Below are positions 33,138 to 41,781 of a DNA stretch of 64,000 nucleotides, piece by piece. The DNA is from DATFTF01 sp963825175 (GTDB lineage: Bacteria; Acidobacteriota; Thermoanaerobaculia; UBA5066; Gp7-AA6). A program made the translations under genes and the position numbers. The notes under the pieces are model-generated. The model saw nothing but the letters and a program-made list of their open reading frames with translations, was not told the DNA's origin and ran no database searches. The DNA is taken from assembly GCA_963825175.1 (NCBI GenBank), contig CAWGSA010000002.1, positions 2,728,001 to 2,792,000 of the forward strand, given 5' to 3'. Every line of letters begins with the position of its first letter. Positions within the stretch are counted from its first letter, which is position 1.

Positions 33138-33770
33138 TCATCGGCCGCTCGGGCCCCCGGCGTCCGAGGCGTTCCCCCCGACCCGGAGGTCGCGGAGCAA
33201 ACCGTCTCGCAAATCGTAGATCCAGCCGTGGACGCGGACCGGGTCTCCCCGCAACCGGGTGTCGACCAGGACGTCGCAGGAGGAAAGACGGCTCACTTGT
33301 TCCTCGACGTTGATTTCGCACAGCCTCCCCCATTGCTCCTCGAGATCGCCGATCCCCGCGAGCTCGGCGCTCCGGGTCATGGCCAGATGCGCGAGTGGAG
33401 CGAGCCAGCGCTGGACGTGCGCGGCCGACCGGGCCGCGACGCCTTCGAGAGCCGCCCGCACGCCCCCGCACCCGTAGTGACCGCAGACGATGATGTCCCG
33501 GATCCCGAGCATCTCGACCGCGTACTGCACGGCGGCCATCCCGTTGGGGTCCCCGGGCACGACGACGTTGCCCACGTTGCGGTGGACGAACATCTCTCCA
33601 GGCGGCAGGCCCACGATCTCATTGGCGGGCACCCGGCTATCGGAGCATCCAATCCAAAGGTACTCGGGGCGCTGGATCTGGCACAGGCGCTCGAAGAATT
33701 GCGGATCGACGGCCCTTCGGCGATCGGCCCATTCGCGATTCTGATCGAGGAGCCGCGCGATCCCGTTCAT
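33138..33770 (-). CDS. can: Beta-class carbonic anhydrase
   Basis: Interconverts CO2 and bicarbonate. 210 residues, the normal length. Zinc ligands are in IGCSDSRVP (Cys and Asp, about residues 40-48) and CGHYGCGGV (His and Cys, about 96-104); FVHRNVGNVV and GWIYDLRDG are also conserved. Bicarbonate supply would suit the acyl-CoA carboxylase at 1.5-7.2 kb, though they are 26 kb apart. No Shine-Dalgarno is obvious. Confidence 0.94.
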   Translation of the reverse strand: MNGIARLLDQNREWADRRRAVDPQFFERLCQIQRPEYLWIGCSDSRVPANEIVGLPPGEMFVHRNVGNVVVPGDPNGMAAVQYAVEMLGIRDIIVCGHYGCGGVRAALEGVAARSAAHVQRWLAPLAHLAMTRSAELAGIGDLEEQWGRLCEINVEEQVSRLSSCDVLVDTRLRGDPVRVHGWIYDLRDGLLRDLRVGGNASDAGGPSGR

Positions 33771-33789
33771 GGCCGACAGAGACGGGATC

Positions 33790-34092
33790 CTATCCTGGCA
33801 GCTTCGCCGCGAGGACGTCCACTTTCTCGATAATCGGCGGCCGCGAAAGCAGATCCGAGGCTTTGGCCATCAGAGCCGCCGCGACCCTGCCCGAAAGGTG
33901 CGCTTGCCGGCCGGACTCGTCGGGGAAGGCGTCGAAGATGCCGAACGTGGACGGTCCCATGCGGAGGGCAAACCACGCCGTCGTCGCCGGCTCGTCTTCC
34001 ACGATGGGGAGTCCTCCCTCGAGGAAGGCCTCCACCTCGGATTCTTTTCCGGGTCTGGCTTCCAATCGAACCAGGAGCGCCACTGTCACCAT
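33790..34092 (-). CDS. Antibiotic biosynthesis monooxygenase (ABM) domain protein
   Basis: A 100-residue dimeric alpha/beta-barrel domain protein. The ATG at 34092 follows GGGAGGAACGGT, a good Shine-Dalgarno. VALLVRLEARPGKESEVEAF, ATTAWFALRMGPSTFGIFDA and DESGRQAHLSGRVAAAL are typical of the YgiN/ABM group. Members range from quinol monooxygenases to heme-degrading enzymes; the substrate here is not known. Confidence 0.82.
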   Translation of the reverse strand: MVTVALLVRLEARPGKESEVEAFLEGGLPIVEDEPATTAWFALRMGPSTFGIFDAFPDESGRQAHLSGRVAAALMAKASDLLSRPPIIEKVDVLAAKLPG

Positions 34093-34276
34093 ACCGTTCC
34101 TCCCGTCTCGAGAGCGCCTGGCCGCCTGACGCGGCCCACGGGCAGAATACAACTGCGACTCGAATGCCGTCCGAGGACGCCGTCGGTCAGGAAAGGCGCT
34201 CCGTTTGCTCCCGGAAGCCGCGGGTTCCCCGCTGGGCACCCCCACCGGATGCGTCGATGCAGAACCCCTCCGCGGA

Positions 34277-36364
34277 TCATCCGCCTTTGCGCAATTCCGC
34301 CAGCATGCTTTGCGCCTGGGCGCGGCCGCGGCCGCTCGCGCCGCCGGGGAAAGCCAGGTAGCGCTGCAGGATCGCGACCGCCTCGGCGCGGCGGTTCAAC
34401 TTCAGGTTGCAGTCGACGAGTCCCTTGACGATCGGGTAGTACGTCGGCGTCAGGCGATAGGCCTTCTCGAAGAAGGTCAGGGCGCGTTCGCAGTCGTTCT
34501 CGAGCCACTCCGCGCCGAGGCCGGCATAAAAGTACCCCTCGCGATCGTCGGGATAGTCGCGGATGTAGCTCTCCACTCCCCGGCGGTAGAGCGACGAGTT
34601 GCGGCTGTTGACCCAGGTGCCGTTCAACTCGATCCAGCGGCGCTCCTTCTTGTTGACGGTGTCGAGCAGGGTCTCTGCCCTGCGCTGAGCAGCGAGGGCG
34701 CGGGCGTCGTCCCCGGCGAAGGAATAGCCGCAGGCCAGGAAGCTCCAGGCCAGGCCCATCCGCGGATCGATCTCGACGGCCTTCTCGAGCTCCGCCAGGG
34801 AGGCCTGGAACTCGCCTTCGTTCTGGAGGTCGTAGCCGCGGACGAAGTGCTCGTAGGCGGCGATCGAGCCGGTGGCGACCTGGCTCGCGTCGCGCGTGGA
34901 GGAGGCGCCGATCTTGGACTGGATCTTCTCGGCGATTCCGCCGGTGAGCTCGGGCAGGAGCTTCTCCGCGCTCTCGGAGCTGGCCTGGAACTTTCCGAGG
35001 AGCGTATCGGGAAGGCGCGTCAGCTCGGCGTCCAAAATGTACGTCTTGCCGAGGCGCGAGAGCCGGCCGGTGAGCATGGCGTTGGCGCCGGAGTCGCGGC
35101 AGAGGGTCATGGCGAGATCGGGATCTCTCGCCGCGTCGCCGACCGAGCGCTTCAACGTCCGCGAGACTTCCTCCAGGCGGATCGGCGAGACGACGTAGAC
35201 CTTCGGGACGTCCGAGAGGATCTGGACGAACGCGTCGCCGAGAATGCGGCCGATCCTTGCGCGGGACAGATCGGCGTCGCCCGACTCGTCCTGGACCGGC
35301 AGGACGGCGACGGCGAGATCGACCCCCGCGGGAAGTTTCACCGGGGGCAGCAGGGCGGACTGGCGGCGCGCGAAGAGGGCGAACCCCACGCCGACCGCGA
35401 TGGCCACGAGAGATCCGGCGGGAACGATCCAGCGCCGGCGGCGGCGCTGCCGGTCCCTCGGGGCGTCGGCGCTCGGCAGGACGACGGTGGGGGCGGAGCC
35501 CGACTCGATGCGCGCGCGCACGCGCTTCAACTCCCCGGCCATCACGCGGGCACCGGCGAAGCGGTCGTCCGGCTCCTTGGCCAGCGCGCGGGTGACGGCT
35601 TCGGCCAGGTCGGCGGGAGCGTCCGGGGCGCAATCGGCGAGCGGTGGCGGCTGGTCGCGCAGAATCGCGGAGAAGGTGTCCGCGGCGGTGCCGCGGTGGA
35701 ACGGATTGCCGCCGGTGACCATCTCGTAGAGGACGATGCCGAGCGCGAAAACGTCGGAGCGGCCGTCCGCCGGCGCGCCGCGGAGCTGCTCGGGAGAGAG
35801 ATATCCGGCAGTGCCGACGATGATGCCGGTGGCGGTGACGCTCGATGCGCCCGGCGGGGCCGGTTCGCCGGCCTCGGATTGGCCGGGCAGGAGCTTGGCC
35901 AGTCCGAAGTCGAGGATCTTGACGAAGCCGTCACGCGTCACCATGAGGTTCTCGGGCTTGATGTCGCGATGGACGATGCCGGCTTCGTGCGCCTTGGCGA
36001 TCCCTTCGGCGGCCTGGATCGCGATGTCGACGGCGTAAGAGATCGGAAGCGGTCCGTTGGAGATCAGCTGGCGCACGGTCGAGCCGTCGACGAGCTCGGT
36101 GACGATGTAGGGACCGGACTCGGCTTCGCCGATTTCGTGGACGGTCAGGATATTGGGATGGTTCAGAGCCGAGGCGGCCTTCGCTTCGGCGATGAAACGA
36201 CGCAGGCGCACGCGGTCGGCTCCGGCGCCTTCGGTCAAGACCTTGATCGCGACGTCGCGGCCGAGGCGGGAGTCGTGCGCGCGATAGACCTCCCCCATCC
36301 CGCCTGCCCCGAGGCGGACGAGGATCTCGTAGGGGCCGAGGCGGGAACCGCGATCGAGGGGCAT
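34277..36364 (-). CDS. Ser/Thr protein kinase with membrane helix and TPR region
   Basis: A 695-residue receptor-like kinase. The ATG at 36364 opens RGSRLGPYEILVRLGAGGMG. The kinase domain (about residues 9-270) has the Gly loop, VAIKVL, HRDIKPENLMV and DFGLAK, all canonical. A membrane helix (IVPAGSLVAIAVGVGFALFA, about 300-319) is followed by an extracytoplasmic domain (about 335-500) in which VAVLPVQDESGD and similar strands recall TolB-like/adenylate-cyclase-associated N-domains. Several TPR-like helices close the protein (LAELEKAVEIDPRMGLAWSF and others). This architecture is common in Acidobacteriota. Probable -10 TAAAAT is 8 nt upstream. Confidence 0.92.
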   Translation of the reverse strand: MPLDRGSRLGPYEILVRLGAGGMGEVYRAHDSRLGRDVAIKVLTEGAGADRVRLRRFIAEAKAASALNHPNILTVHEIGEAESGPYIVTELVDGSTVRQLISNGPLPISYAVDIAIQAAEGIAKAHEAGIVHRDIKPENLMVTRDGFVKILDFGLAKLLPGQSEAGEPAPPGASSVTATGIIVGTAGYLSPEQLRGAPADGRSDVFALGIVLYEMVTGGNPFHRGTAADTFSAILRDQPPPLADCAPDAPADLAEAVTRALAKEPDDRFAGARVMAGELKRVRARIESGSAPTVVLPSADAPRDRQRRRRRWIVPAGSLVAIAVGVGFALFARRQSALLPPVKLPAGVDLAVAVLPVQDESGDADLSRARIGRILGDAFVQILSDVPKVYVVSPIRLEEVSRTLKRSVGDAARDPDLAMTLCRDSGANAMLTGRLSRLGKTYILDAELTRLPDTLLGKFQASSESAEKLLPELTGGIAEKIQSKIGASSTRDASQVATGSIAAYEHFVRGYDLQNEGEFQASLAELEKAVEIDPRMGLAWSFLACGYSFAGDDARALAAQRRAETLLDTVNKKERRWIELNGTWVNSRNSSLYRRGVESYIRDYPDDREGYFYAGLGAEWLENDCERALTFFEKAYRLTPTYYPIVKGLVDCNLKLNRRAEAVAILQRYLAFPGGASGRGRAQAQSMLAELRKGG

Positions 36365-36372
36365 TGGAGAGG

Positions 36373-36378
36373 ATTTTA
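36373..36378 (-). promoter_or_regulatory. Likely -10 box of the kinase gene (leaderless)
   Basis: TAAAAT on the minus strand, 8 nt before the ATG at 36364, with no Shine-Dalgarno. A start about 7 nt downstream puts +1 at or next to the ATG. Confidence 0.4.
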
Positions 36379-36429
36379 GCCCGGCGTGCAGACGCCACGG
36401 CGGCAGCCGCTCAAGACCTCGGCGCCAGA

Positions 36430-36652
36430 CACTCGAGTCGTCAGTCCTCACGTCGCTTCCGCTTACCCGAGATCTGCGCCCTCGGCGCACCGCACGTCGC
36501 TTCCGCTCGATCGGGATCTGCGCCTCGCGCACCCGCCGGCGGCTCGGCCGGATGCGGCCTCGACCGCCGGCCTGATCCCTCACTCGCTCTCGCTACCGCG
36601 GCGCGCGCCTCCTCCCCTCTGGGAGACTTCGCGCGCCGCGACCGGGGCTAAC
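36430..36652 (+). repeat. Three-hairpin intergenic element, copy B
   Basis: Most of the 380-bp gap between the kinase gene and the RnfD-like gene. It begins with a CAGTCCT-type heptamer remnant, has the GTCGCTTCCGC box plus hairpin 1 twice in tandem (TGCGCC/GGCGCA and TGCGC/GCGCA), then hairpin 2 (outer GCCGGCGG/CCGCCGGC, inner GGCC, loop GGATGC, GGCC), the CTCACTCGCTCTCGCT run and hairpin 3 (CGCGGCGCGCG/CGCGCGCCGCG). Confidence 0.8.
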
Positions 36653-36663
36653 CCTCACCCCGA

Positions 36664-36684
36664 CCCTCTCCCTCGGGGAGAGGG
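36664..36684. terminator. Perfect 9-bp GC hairpin
   Basis: CCCTCTCCC, loop TCG, GGGAGAGGG. It directly follows repeat copy B and lies before the RnfD-like gene. There is no T-run, so a terminator role is only possible. Confidence 0.35.
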
Positions 36685-36744
36685 GGAAGAAGAGACGGAA
36701 CCGAAAGCTGCTAGCGGTGTCCCCTTTCCCCGGATGGATGACGC

Positions 36745-37570
36745 ATGGACTTGAGACGGCTCGTTCCGCGGGATCCGCGGATGTATCAGATCGGCACGCT
36801 GGCGGCGCTGCTGTTCTACGGGATCGCGCGGCTCCACTTCGACGTCTCGCCGCTCAAGGCCGGGATCCTGATGGCAGCGGCGCTGGCGACGCAGCTCGCG
36901 TGCACGAAGATCTGGCGCCTGCCGGCCTTCGATCCGAAGAGCGCCACAATCTCCGGATTGTCCCTGTGCCTGCTCCTGCGCACCAACTCGCTTCCCGTCG
37001 CGGCGGCGGCGGCCGCGGCGGCGGTCGCGAGCAAGTTCATCCTCCGGTTCAACGGCAAGCATCTCTTCAATCCCACCAACTTCGGCATCGTCGCAGCTCT
37101 GCTCGCGACCGACGCGGTGTGGGTGTCCCCGGCCCAGTGGGGCAACGCGGCGTTCTTCGGCTTCTTCCTGGCCTGCGCCGGCGGCTTAGTGGTCCATCGC
37201 GCCGCCCGGAGCGACGTGACCTTCGCCTTCCTCGCCGTCTACCTGGCCCTCGTCTTCGGCCGCTCGGCGTAGCTGGGCGAGCCAGCGGCGATTCCCATCC
37301 ACCGCCTGGAGAAGCGGCGCGCTCCTGATCTTCGCGTTCTTCATGATCTCGGATCCCAAGACCACGCCGGACTCGCGCGTCGGCCGGGTCCTCTTCGCGA
37401 CGCTCGTGGCCGCGCGGCGCCTGGTTCGTGCAGTTCCTCCTGTTTCGCACCAACGGTCCGCTCTGGTCGCTGGCCTTCTTCGCGCTCCTGGTCCCGGCGA
37501 TCGACCTCGTTCTTCCCGGGCCGCGCTACACGTGGAGCACGTCGCGGAGCACGGCCCCCTCTGCTCGTAA
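36745..37570 (+). pseudogene. RnfD/NqrB-like membrane protein, interrupted by an in-frame TAG and +1 insertions
   Basis: Membrane subunit related to RnfD/NqrB, which carry covalent flavin in ion-pumping electron transport. The first 175 residues read cleanly (LAALLFYGIARLHFDV; FNGKHLFNPTNFGIVAALLA; FFGFFLACAGGLVVHRAA). At 37270 an in-frame TAG stands where a Tyr (TAC) would suit. The protein then continues (LGEPAAIPIHRLE, SGALLIFAFFMISDPKTTPD, FVQFLLFRTNGPLWSLAFF, DLVLPGPRYTW) if extra bases at 37312 and 37415 are skipped. The last few codons are unclear; TAA at 37568 is the likely stop and needs one more frame change. Coupled to the DUF2330 gene 11 bp downstream. Confidence 0.7.
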
Positions 37571-37581
37571 AGGAGACACGC

Positions 37582-38902
37582 ATGCGACGCTCGGCAATCT
37601 GGATCGTGCTCTTCCTCCTCTCCGTGCTTCCCGCGCGCCGGCGGCCCTCGCGTTCTGCGGGTTCTACGTGGCCAAGGCCGACACGAAGCTCTTTAACCGC
37701 GCTTCGCAGGTCGTGCTGGTGCGCGACGGCGACCGCACCGTGCTCACGATGGCCAACGACTTCCAGGGCGATCTGAAGGAGTTCGCGGTCGTGGTTCCGG
37801 TCCCGACCTTTCTCGACGCGGGCGCAGATCCACGTCGGCGACAAGGCGCTCCTCGATCACCTGGACGCGCTACTCCTCGCCTCGGCTGGTGGAGTACTCG
37901 GGACCCCGATCCCTGCATGGCCCTCCAGCGGTTGGAGGCGCCCGCGGCCTCCGGGTCCGCCAAGATGGCCGCGGACCAGAAGGAGCGCGACAGGAGCCTG
38001 GGCGTGACGATCGAAGCGCGCTACACGGTCGGCGAATACGACATCCTGATCCTGTCGGCCCAGGAGATCGAGCGGGCTCGAGACGTGGCTGCAGGAGAAC
38101 GGCTACCGGATTCCCGCCGGCGCGTCGGACGTGCTGGCCGAGCTACATCAAGCAGAAGATGCGCTTCTTCGTCGCGCGCGTGAATCTTACGGAGCAGTCG
38201 CGGCTCGGATTCTCGTACCTGCGGCCGCTCCAGGTGGCCTACGAGTCGCCCAAGTTCATGCTGCCGATCCGGCTGGGAATGGTCAACGCCAATGGCCCGC
38301 AGGAGCTCTTCGTGTACGCCCTGACCAAAAAGGGGCGGGTGGAGACGACGAACTACCGCACGGTCAGGCTGCCCTCCGACATGGACGTGCCGCTCTACGT
38401 CAAGGACGAGTTCGCCGGCTTCTACCGGGCCATGTTCTCGGAGCAGGTGCGCAACGAGCGCATGCACGCGGTCTTCCTGGAGTACGCCTGGGACATGGCA
38501 TGGTGCGATCCCTGCGCGGCCGCGCCGCTGTCACCCGAAGAGCTCAAGGCCCTGGGCGTCTTCTGGCTCGGAGGAGACAACGGCGCAGCGGCGTCACAGG
38601 CGGTCTTTCTGACCCGCCTCCATCTGCGCTACGACGCGCGGCACTTTCCGGAGGATCTGGTGTTCCAGGAGACCGCGGACCGAACGAACTTCCAGGGGCG
38701 CTACGTTCTGCGCCATCCTTTCGCCGGGCAGACATCCTGCGAGCTCGGAGAGAAATACCGGGACGAGCTCTCCCGGCGGCGCGAGCAGGAAGCGGCAAAC
38801 CTGGCGCGGCTGACAGGATGGAAAGTCGCGGAGATCCGGCGGAAGATGGGGATGAACGGAGAGACGACCGCGGAGAGGTGGTGGGAGGGGTTATGGAAAT
38901 AG
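37582..38902 (+). pseudogene. DUF2330 secreted protein, N-terminal third broken by +1 insertions
   Basis: AAAGGAGACACGC precedes the ATG at 37582; RSAIWIVLFLLSVLPA is a signal peptide. The DUF2330 start AFCGFYVAKADTKLFNRASQ and the run RTVLTMANDFQGDLKEFAVV follow after a frame change near 37636. Single extra bases at 37825, 37871, 37902, 38067 and 38140 must be skipped to join the conserved segments (QIHVGDKALLDHLDAY, SPRLVEYS, DPDPCM, SSGLETWLQENGYRIPAG, SYIKQKMRFFVARVN). The remaining 760 bases are clean and end in TERWWEGLWK-like sequence at 38902. About 437 residues when restored. Role unknown; in other bacteria such genes are often beside RnfD-like genes. Confidence 0.72.
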
Positions 38903-38965
38903 AGCCTCGCAAGGCAAGTCGTTTGGCGAATCCGATTCAGAGACTTGCTCGGGTTATCGCAACCT

Positions 38966-38987
38966 GATCGCAGCGTGATCGCAGCGT
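38966..38987. repeat. Direct repeat of 11 bp (GATCGCAGCGT twice)
   Basis: Two exact tandem copies of GATCGCAGCGT in the gap after the DUF2330 gene, directly before a heptamer array. Confidence 0.7.
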
Positions 38988-38991
38988 GAAC

Positions 38992-39019
38992 GCCTTACGC
39001 CTTACGCCTCACGCCTTAC
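38992..39019. repeat. Heptamer array (GCCTTAC/GCCTCAC), 4 units
   Basis: GCCTTAC, GCCTTAC, GCCTCAC, GCCTTAC: the complement of the GTAAGGC/GTGAGGC unit. It ends 8 bp from the ddl stop, on the far side of the convergent gap. Confidence 0.8.
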
Positions 39020-39026
39020 GCCCGCC

Positions 39027-40124
39027 CTACGGCAAGGCTGCGGGCGGTTCGTGGAAGAGACGGTCCCGCTTCTGCTTGCGCGCGAGGGCCAGGCGGATGA
39101 GCTCATCGAGGAGCCCGGGCAGCGGCAAACCGCTCGCCTCCCAGAGCTTGGGATACATGGAGATGGCGGTAAATCCCGGCAGCGTGTTGAGCTCGTTGAC
39201 CAGGACGCGATCGGTGCCGCGCTCGAGGAAGAAGTCGACACGGGCCATGCCGGAGACGCCGCAGACGCGGAAGACCTCCACCGCCAGGCGCTGCACCTGC
39301 GCCGCAATCTCGCCAGACACGTCCGCGGGAATGACGAGTTGCGCCTTGTCGTCCCTGTACTTGTCGTCGTAGTCGTAGAACTCGTGGCTCGGGACGATCT
39401 CGCCGGGGATCGAGGCCTTCGGGTCGTCGTTGCCGAGCACGGCGCACTCGAGCTCGCGCGCGTCGATCCCTTCCTCGACCAGAGCGCGCTCGTCGTAGCG
39501 CAGCGCGAGGTCGATCGCGAGCGGCAGGTCCTCCCAGCGCTTGACCTTGGTGACGCCGACGGAGGAGCCGCCGTTGGAGGGCTTGACGAACACCGGCAGG
39601 CCGAAACCGAGGAGGGTCTCGTCGGAGGCGTCGCCGCGAACCGCGGCGCGCTCGCGCTCCGAGACTGCCACGGCGCGGGACGTGGCGATCCCGGCGTCGC
39701 GCAAAACGGCCTTGAAGACGGCCTTGTCCATGCACAGCGCCGACGCGGTGACGCCGGCCCCGACGTGCGGGATGCCCAGGATCTCCAGGAAGCCCTGGAG
39801 CGCGCCGTCCTCGCCGGACGCGCCGTGGATGATCGGAAAGACGACGTCGGTCTTGCCGCGGGTGACTTCCCTGGGCACGACCGTCTTCGAATAGGAGGGC
39901 GTCGTCTCGTCGCCGGTCTGGAAGCGCTTGGGGAGCCATCCGTCCGCCAGGAGCTTCATGGAGGGGACGGCGGAAAGGAAGCGGCCGTCGGGACCGATCG
40001 CGATGGGGACGACGTCGTACTTGTCGGGATCCAGGGCCTCGACGATGGTTCGCGCTGAGATCCGCGAGACGTCCCGCTCGACCGAACGGCCGCCGAAGAG
40101 GACGACCACGCGCAGCCGGCTCAC
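39027..40124 (-). CDS. ddl: D-alanine--D-alanine ligase
   Basis: ATP-dependent synthesis of D-Ala-D-Ala for peptidoglycan. I start at the GTG at 40124, which overlaps the serA stop (GTGA), giving 365 residues. ATP-grasp marks: VVLFGGRSVERDVS (about residues 7-20), FPIIHGASGEDGALQG (about 94-109), VFVKPSNGGSSVGV (about 176-189), DKAQLVIPAD and RVDFFLERGTDRVLVNELNT (about 305-324) with the metal-binding Glu and Asn. It lies in an operon with serA. Confidence 0.93.
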   Translation of the reverse strand: MSRLRVVVLFGGRSVERDVSRISARTIVEALDPDKYDVVPIAIGPDGRFLSAVPSMKLLADGWLPKRFQTGDETTPSYSKTVVPREVTRGKTDVVFPIIHGASGEDGALQGFLEILGIPHVGAGVTASALCMDKAVFKAVLRDAGIATSRAVAVSERERAAVRGDASDETLLGFGLPVFVKPSNGGSSVGVTKVKRWEDLPLAIDLALRYDERALVEEGIDARELECAVLGNDDPKASIPGEIVPSHEFYDYDDKYRDDKAQLVIPADVSGEIAAQVQRLAVEVFRVCGVSGMARVDFFLERGTDRVLVNELNTLPGFTAISMYPKLWEASGLPLPGLLDELIRLALARKQKRDRLFHEPPAALP

Positions 40125-41707
40125 CAGGTCACCACCCGGACGGCTTCCACCGCCGGAGCGCGGCGCAGGCGCTCGAGCGTGGCCGGAGGCGGCGGCGAGT
40201 CGACCGCGATGACCGCGGCGGCGGACTTTCCCCCGCCGCGGGCCAGGGAGAAATCGGCGATGTTCACGCCGCCTTCGCCGAGGATCGTCCCGACGCTCCC
40301 GACGACGCCGGGGACGTCGCGGTTCTTCAGGTACACCACCGTCCCTTCCGGCTTGAACTCCAGGGGCAGGCCATCGACCTCCACCACCCGGGCGTCGCGT
40401 CCGGCAAAGAGGGTGCCATCGGCGGTGACGCGCTCCCCCTCCGCCACGAGCGACACGCGGATCGAGCGCACGTAATTGCCGGGATCGGCGTGCCGGGCCT
40501 CGGTCACGGCCAGCCCGCGCTCCTGGGCCACGTGGAGGGCGTTGACGTAGTTGACCGTCTCCGGCGACTGCCGCGCCAGAGCGCCCTTCACCGCGGCGAC
40601 GGAGAGCGGATGGAGGAGGTCCTCGGGGAGGCCCCATGTCTCGACGAACACGGCGCCCAGGCGGCCGGATACGACGGCGGAGAGAAAACGGGCGGTGCGC
40701 TCGGACAGGCTCATCCAGGCGGCGGCGCCCGAGGAGTCCGAGGGCCCGCGGAAGGGCAGGTTGACGGCGGGCACGTACGAAGCGCCGGCGAGCGCGTCCA
40801 CCACGGCTTCGACGGTCTGGAGGGCCACGCGCTCCTGCGCCTCCACGGTCGATGCCCCGAGGTGCGGCGTGGTGACGACGTTGGGCAGCTTCAGGAGAGG
40901 GTCGGCGGGGTCCGGCGGCTCGGGCTCGAACACGTCCAGCGCGGCCCCGGCCAGATGACCCGACTCGAGCGCCTCGAAGAGCGCGGCCCGATCGACCAGC
41001 GCGCCGCGGGCCACGTTGACGAGGACGGCTCCCTGTTTCACGCGCGCGAGCTCGTCCCTGCCGATGAGCGGCTTGCCTTTCTCCGCCACGGTGGCGTGGA
41101 GCGTAACGATGTCGGACGTCGCGAGGAGCTCGGGCAGATCCGCCAGGGGAACGCCCAGCTCGCGGGCCCGCTCGGCGGAAATGTAGGGATCGAACGCGAT
41201 GACGCGGGCCTCGAAGCTGCGGGCCCGGGCGGCGACGCGCGATCCCACCTGGCCCAGGCCGACGATCCCCAGCGTCTTGCCGGCGAGCTCCGAGCCGACG
41301 AATTTCGACTTCTCCCACTTACCGACCGCCATCGACGCGGCCGCCGCGGGAACGCGCCGCAGGAGGGCGAAGAGAAGCGCGAATGTGTGCTCCGTCGCGG
41401 AGACGACGTTGGCGGTCGGAGCGTTGATCACGAGGACTCCGCGCGCCGTGGCCGTGGGCACGTCGACGTTGTCCACGCCGACGCCCGCCCGGCCGACGAC
41501 GGAGAGCCTCGGAGCGGATGCGAAGAGCGTGGCGTCGACCTTCGTGGCGCTTCGGACCAGGAGAGCGTCGGCGTCCTTCAGGGCCTCGAGGAGCTTCTCG
41601 CGCGGCGCGCCGGTCAGATCGACCACCTCGTGCCCCGCGCCGCGCAGCATCTCCAGGCCCGTGGCGGCGATCTTCTCGGCGACGACGACTTTCACGGGGG
41701 GAATCAT
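40121..41707 (-). CDS. serA: D-3-phosphoglycerate dehydrogenase
   Basis: First enzyme of serine synthesis. The 528 residues represent the long type: NAD-binding LGIVGLGQVGSRVAAR (about residues 141-156), the catalytic Arg in LVNVARGALVD (about 228-238), Glu in EPPDPADPLLKLPNV and His in VVTTPHLGAST (about 277-287), followed by an intervening (ASB) domain and a C-terminal ACT domain (about 455-528, VVYLKNRDVPGVVGSVGTIL) that may sense serine. It ends with TGGTGA, coupling to ddl. Confidence 0.95.
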   Translation of the reverse strand: MIPPVKVVVAEKIAATGLEMLRGAGHEVVDLTGAPREKLLEALKDADALLVRSATKVDATLFASAPRLSVVGRAGVGVDNVDVPTATARGVLVINAPTANVVSATEHTFALLFALLRRVPAAAASMAVGKWEKSKFVGSELAGKTLGIVGLGQVGSRVAARARSFEARVIAFDPYISAERARELGVPLADLPELLATSDIVTLHATVAEKGKPLIGRDELARVKQGAVLVNVARGALVDRAALFEALESGHLAGAALDVFEPEPPDPADPLLKLPNVVTTPHLGASTVEAQERVALQTVEAVVDALAGASYVPAVNLPFRGPSDSSGAAAWMSLSERTARFLSAVVSGRLGAVFVETWGLPEDLLHPLSVAAVKGALARQSPETVNYVNALHVAQERGLAVTEARHADPGNYVRSIRVSLVAEGERVTADGTLFAGRDARVVEVDGLPLEFKPEGTVVYLKNRDVPGVVGSVGTILGEGGVNIADFSLARGGGKSAAAVIAVDSPPPPATLERLRRAPAVEAVRVVTW

Positions 41708-41733
41708 ATGCGGGCCGACGCGAGCTGCGCTCG

Positions 41734-41761
41734 CGCGTGAGGCGTCAGGCGTGAGGCGTAA
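41734..41761. repeat. Heptamer array (GGCGTGA type), 4 units
   Basis: CGCGTGA, GGCGTCA, GGCGTGA, GGCGTAA between serA and the phosphatase gene. Confidence 0.8.
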
Positions 41762-41781
41762 GGCGAGGCACGGGGGCTCAG

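Noticed and set aside
34086..35633. 515-codon minus-strand frame
   Set aside because: Out-of-frame reading of the kinase-TPR gene, Arg-rich and without homology; the kinase frame is clearly the real one.
39027..41318. 763-residue fusion ending in D-Ala-D-Ala ligase
   Set aside because: The upstream part is a shadow of serA; the GTG at 40124 gives a normal-length ligase.
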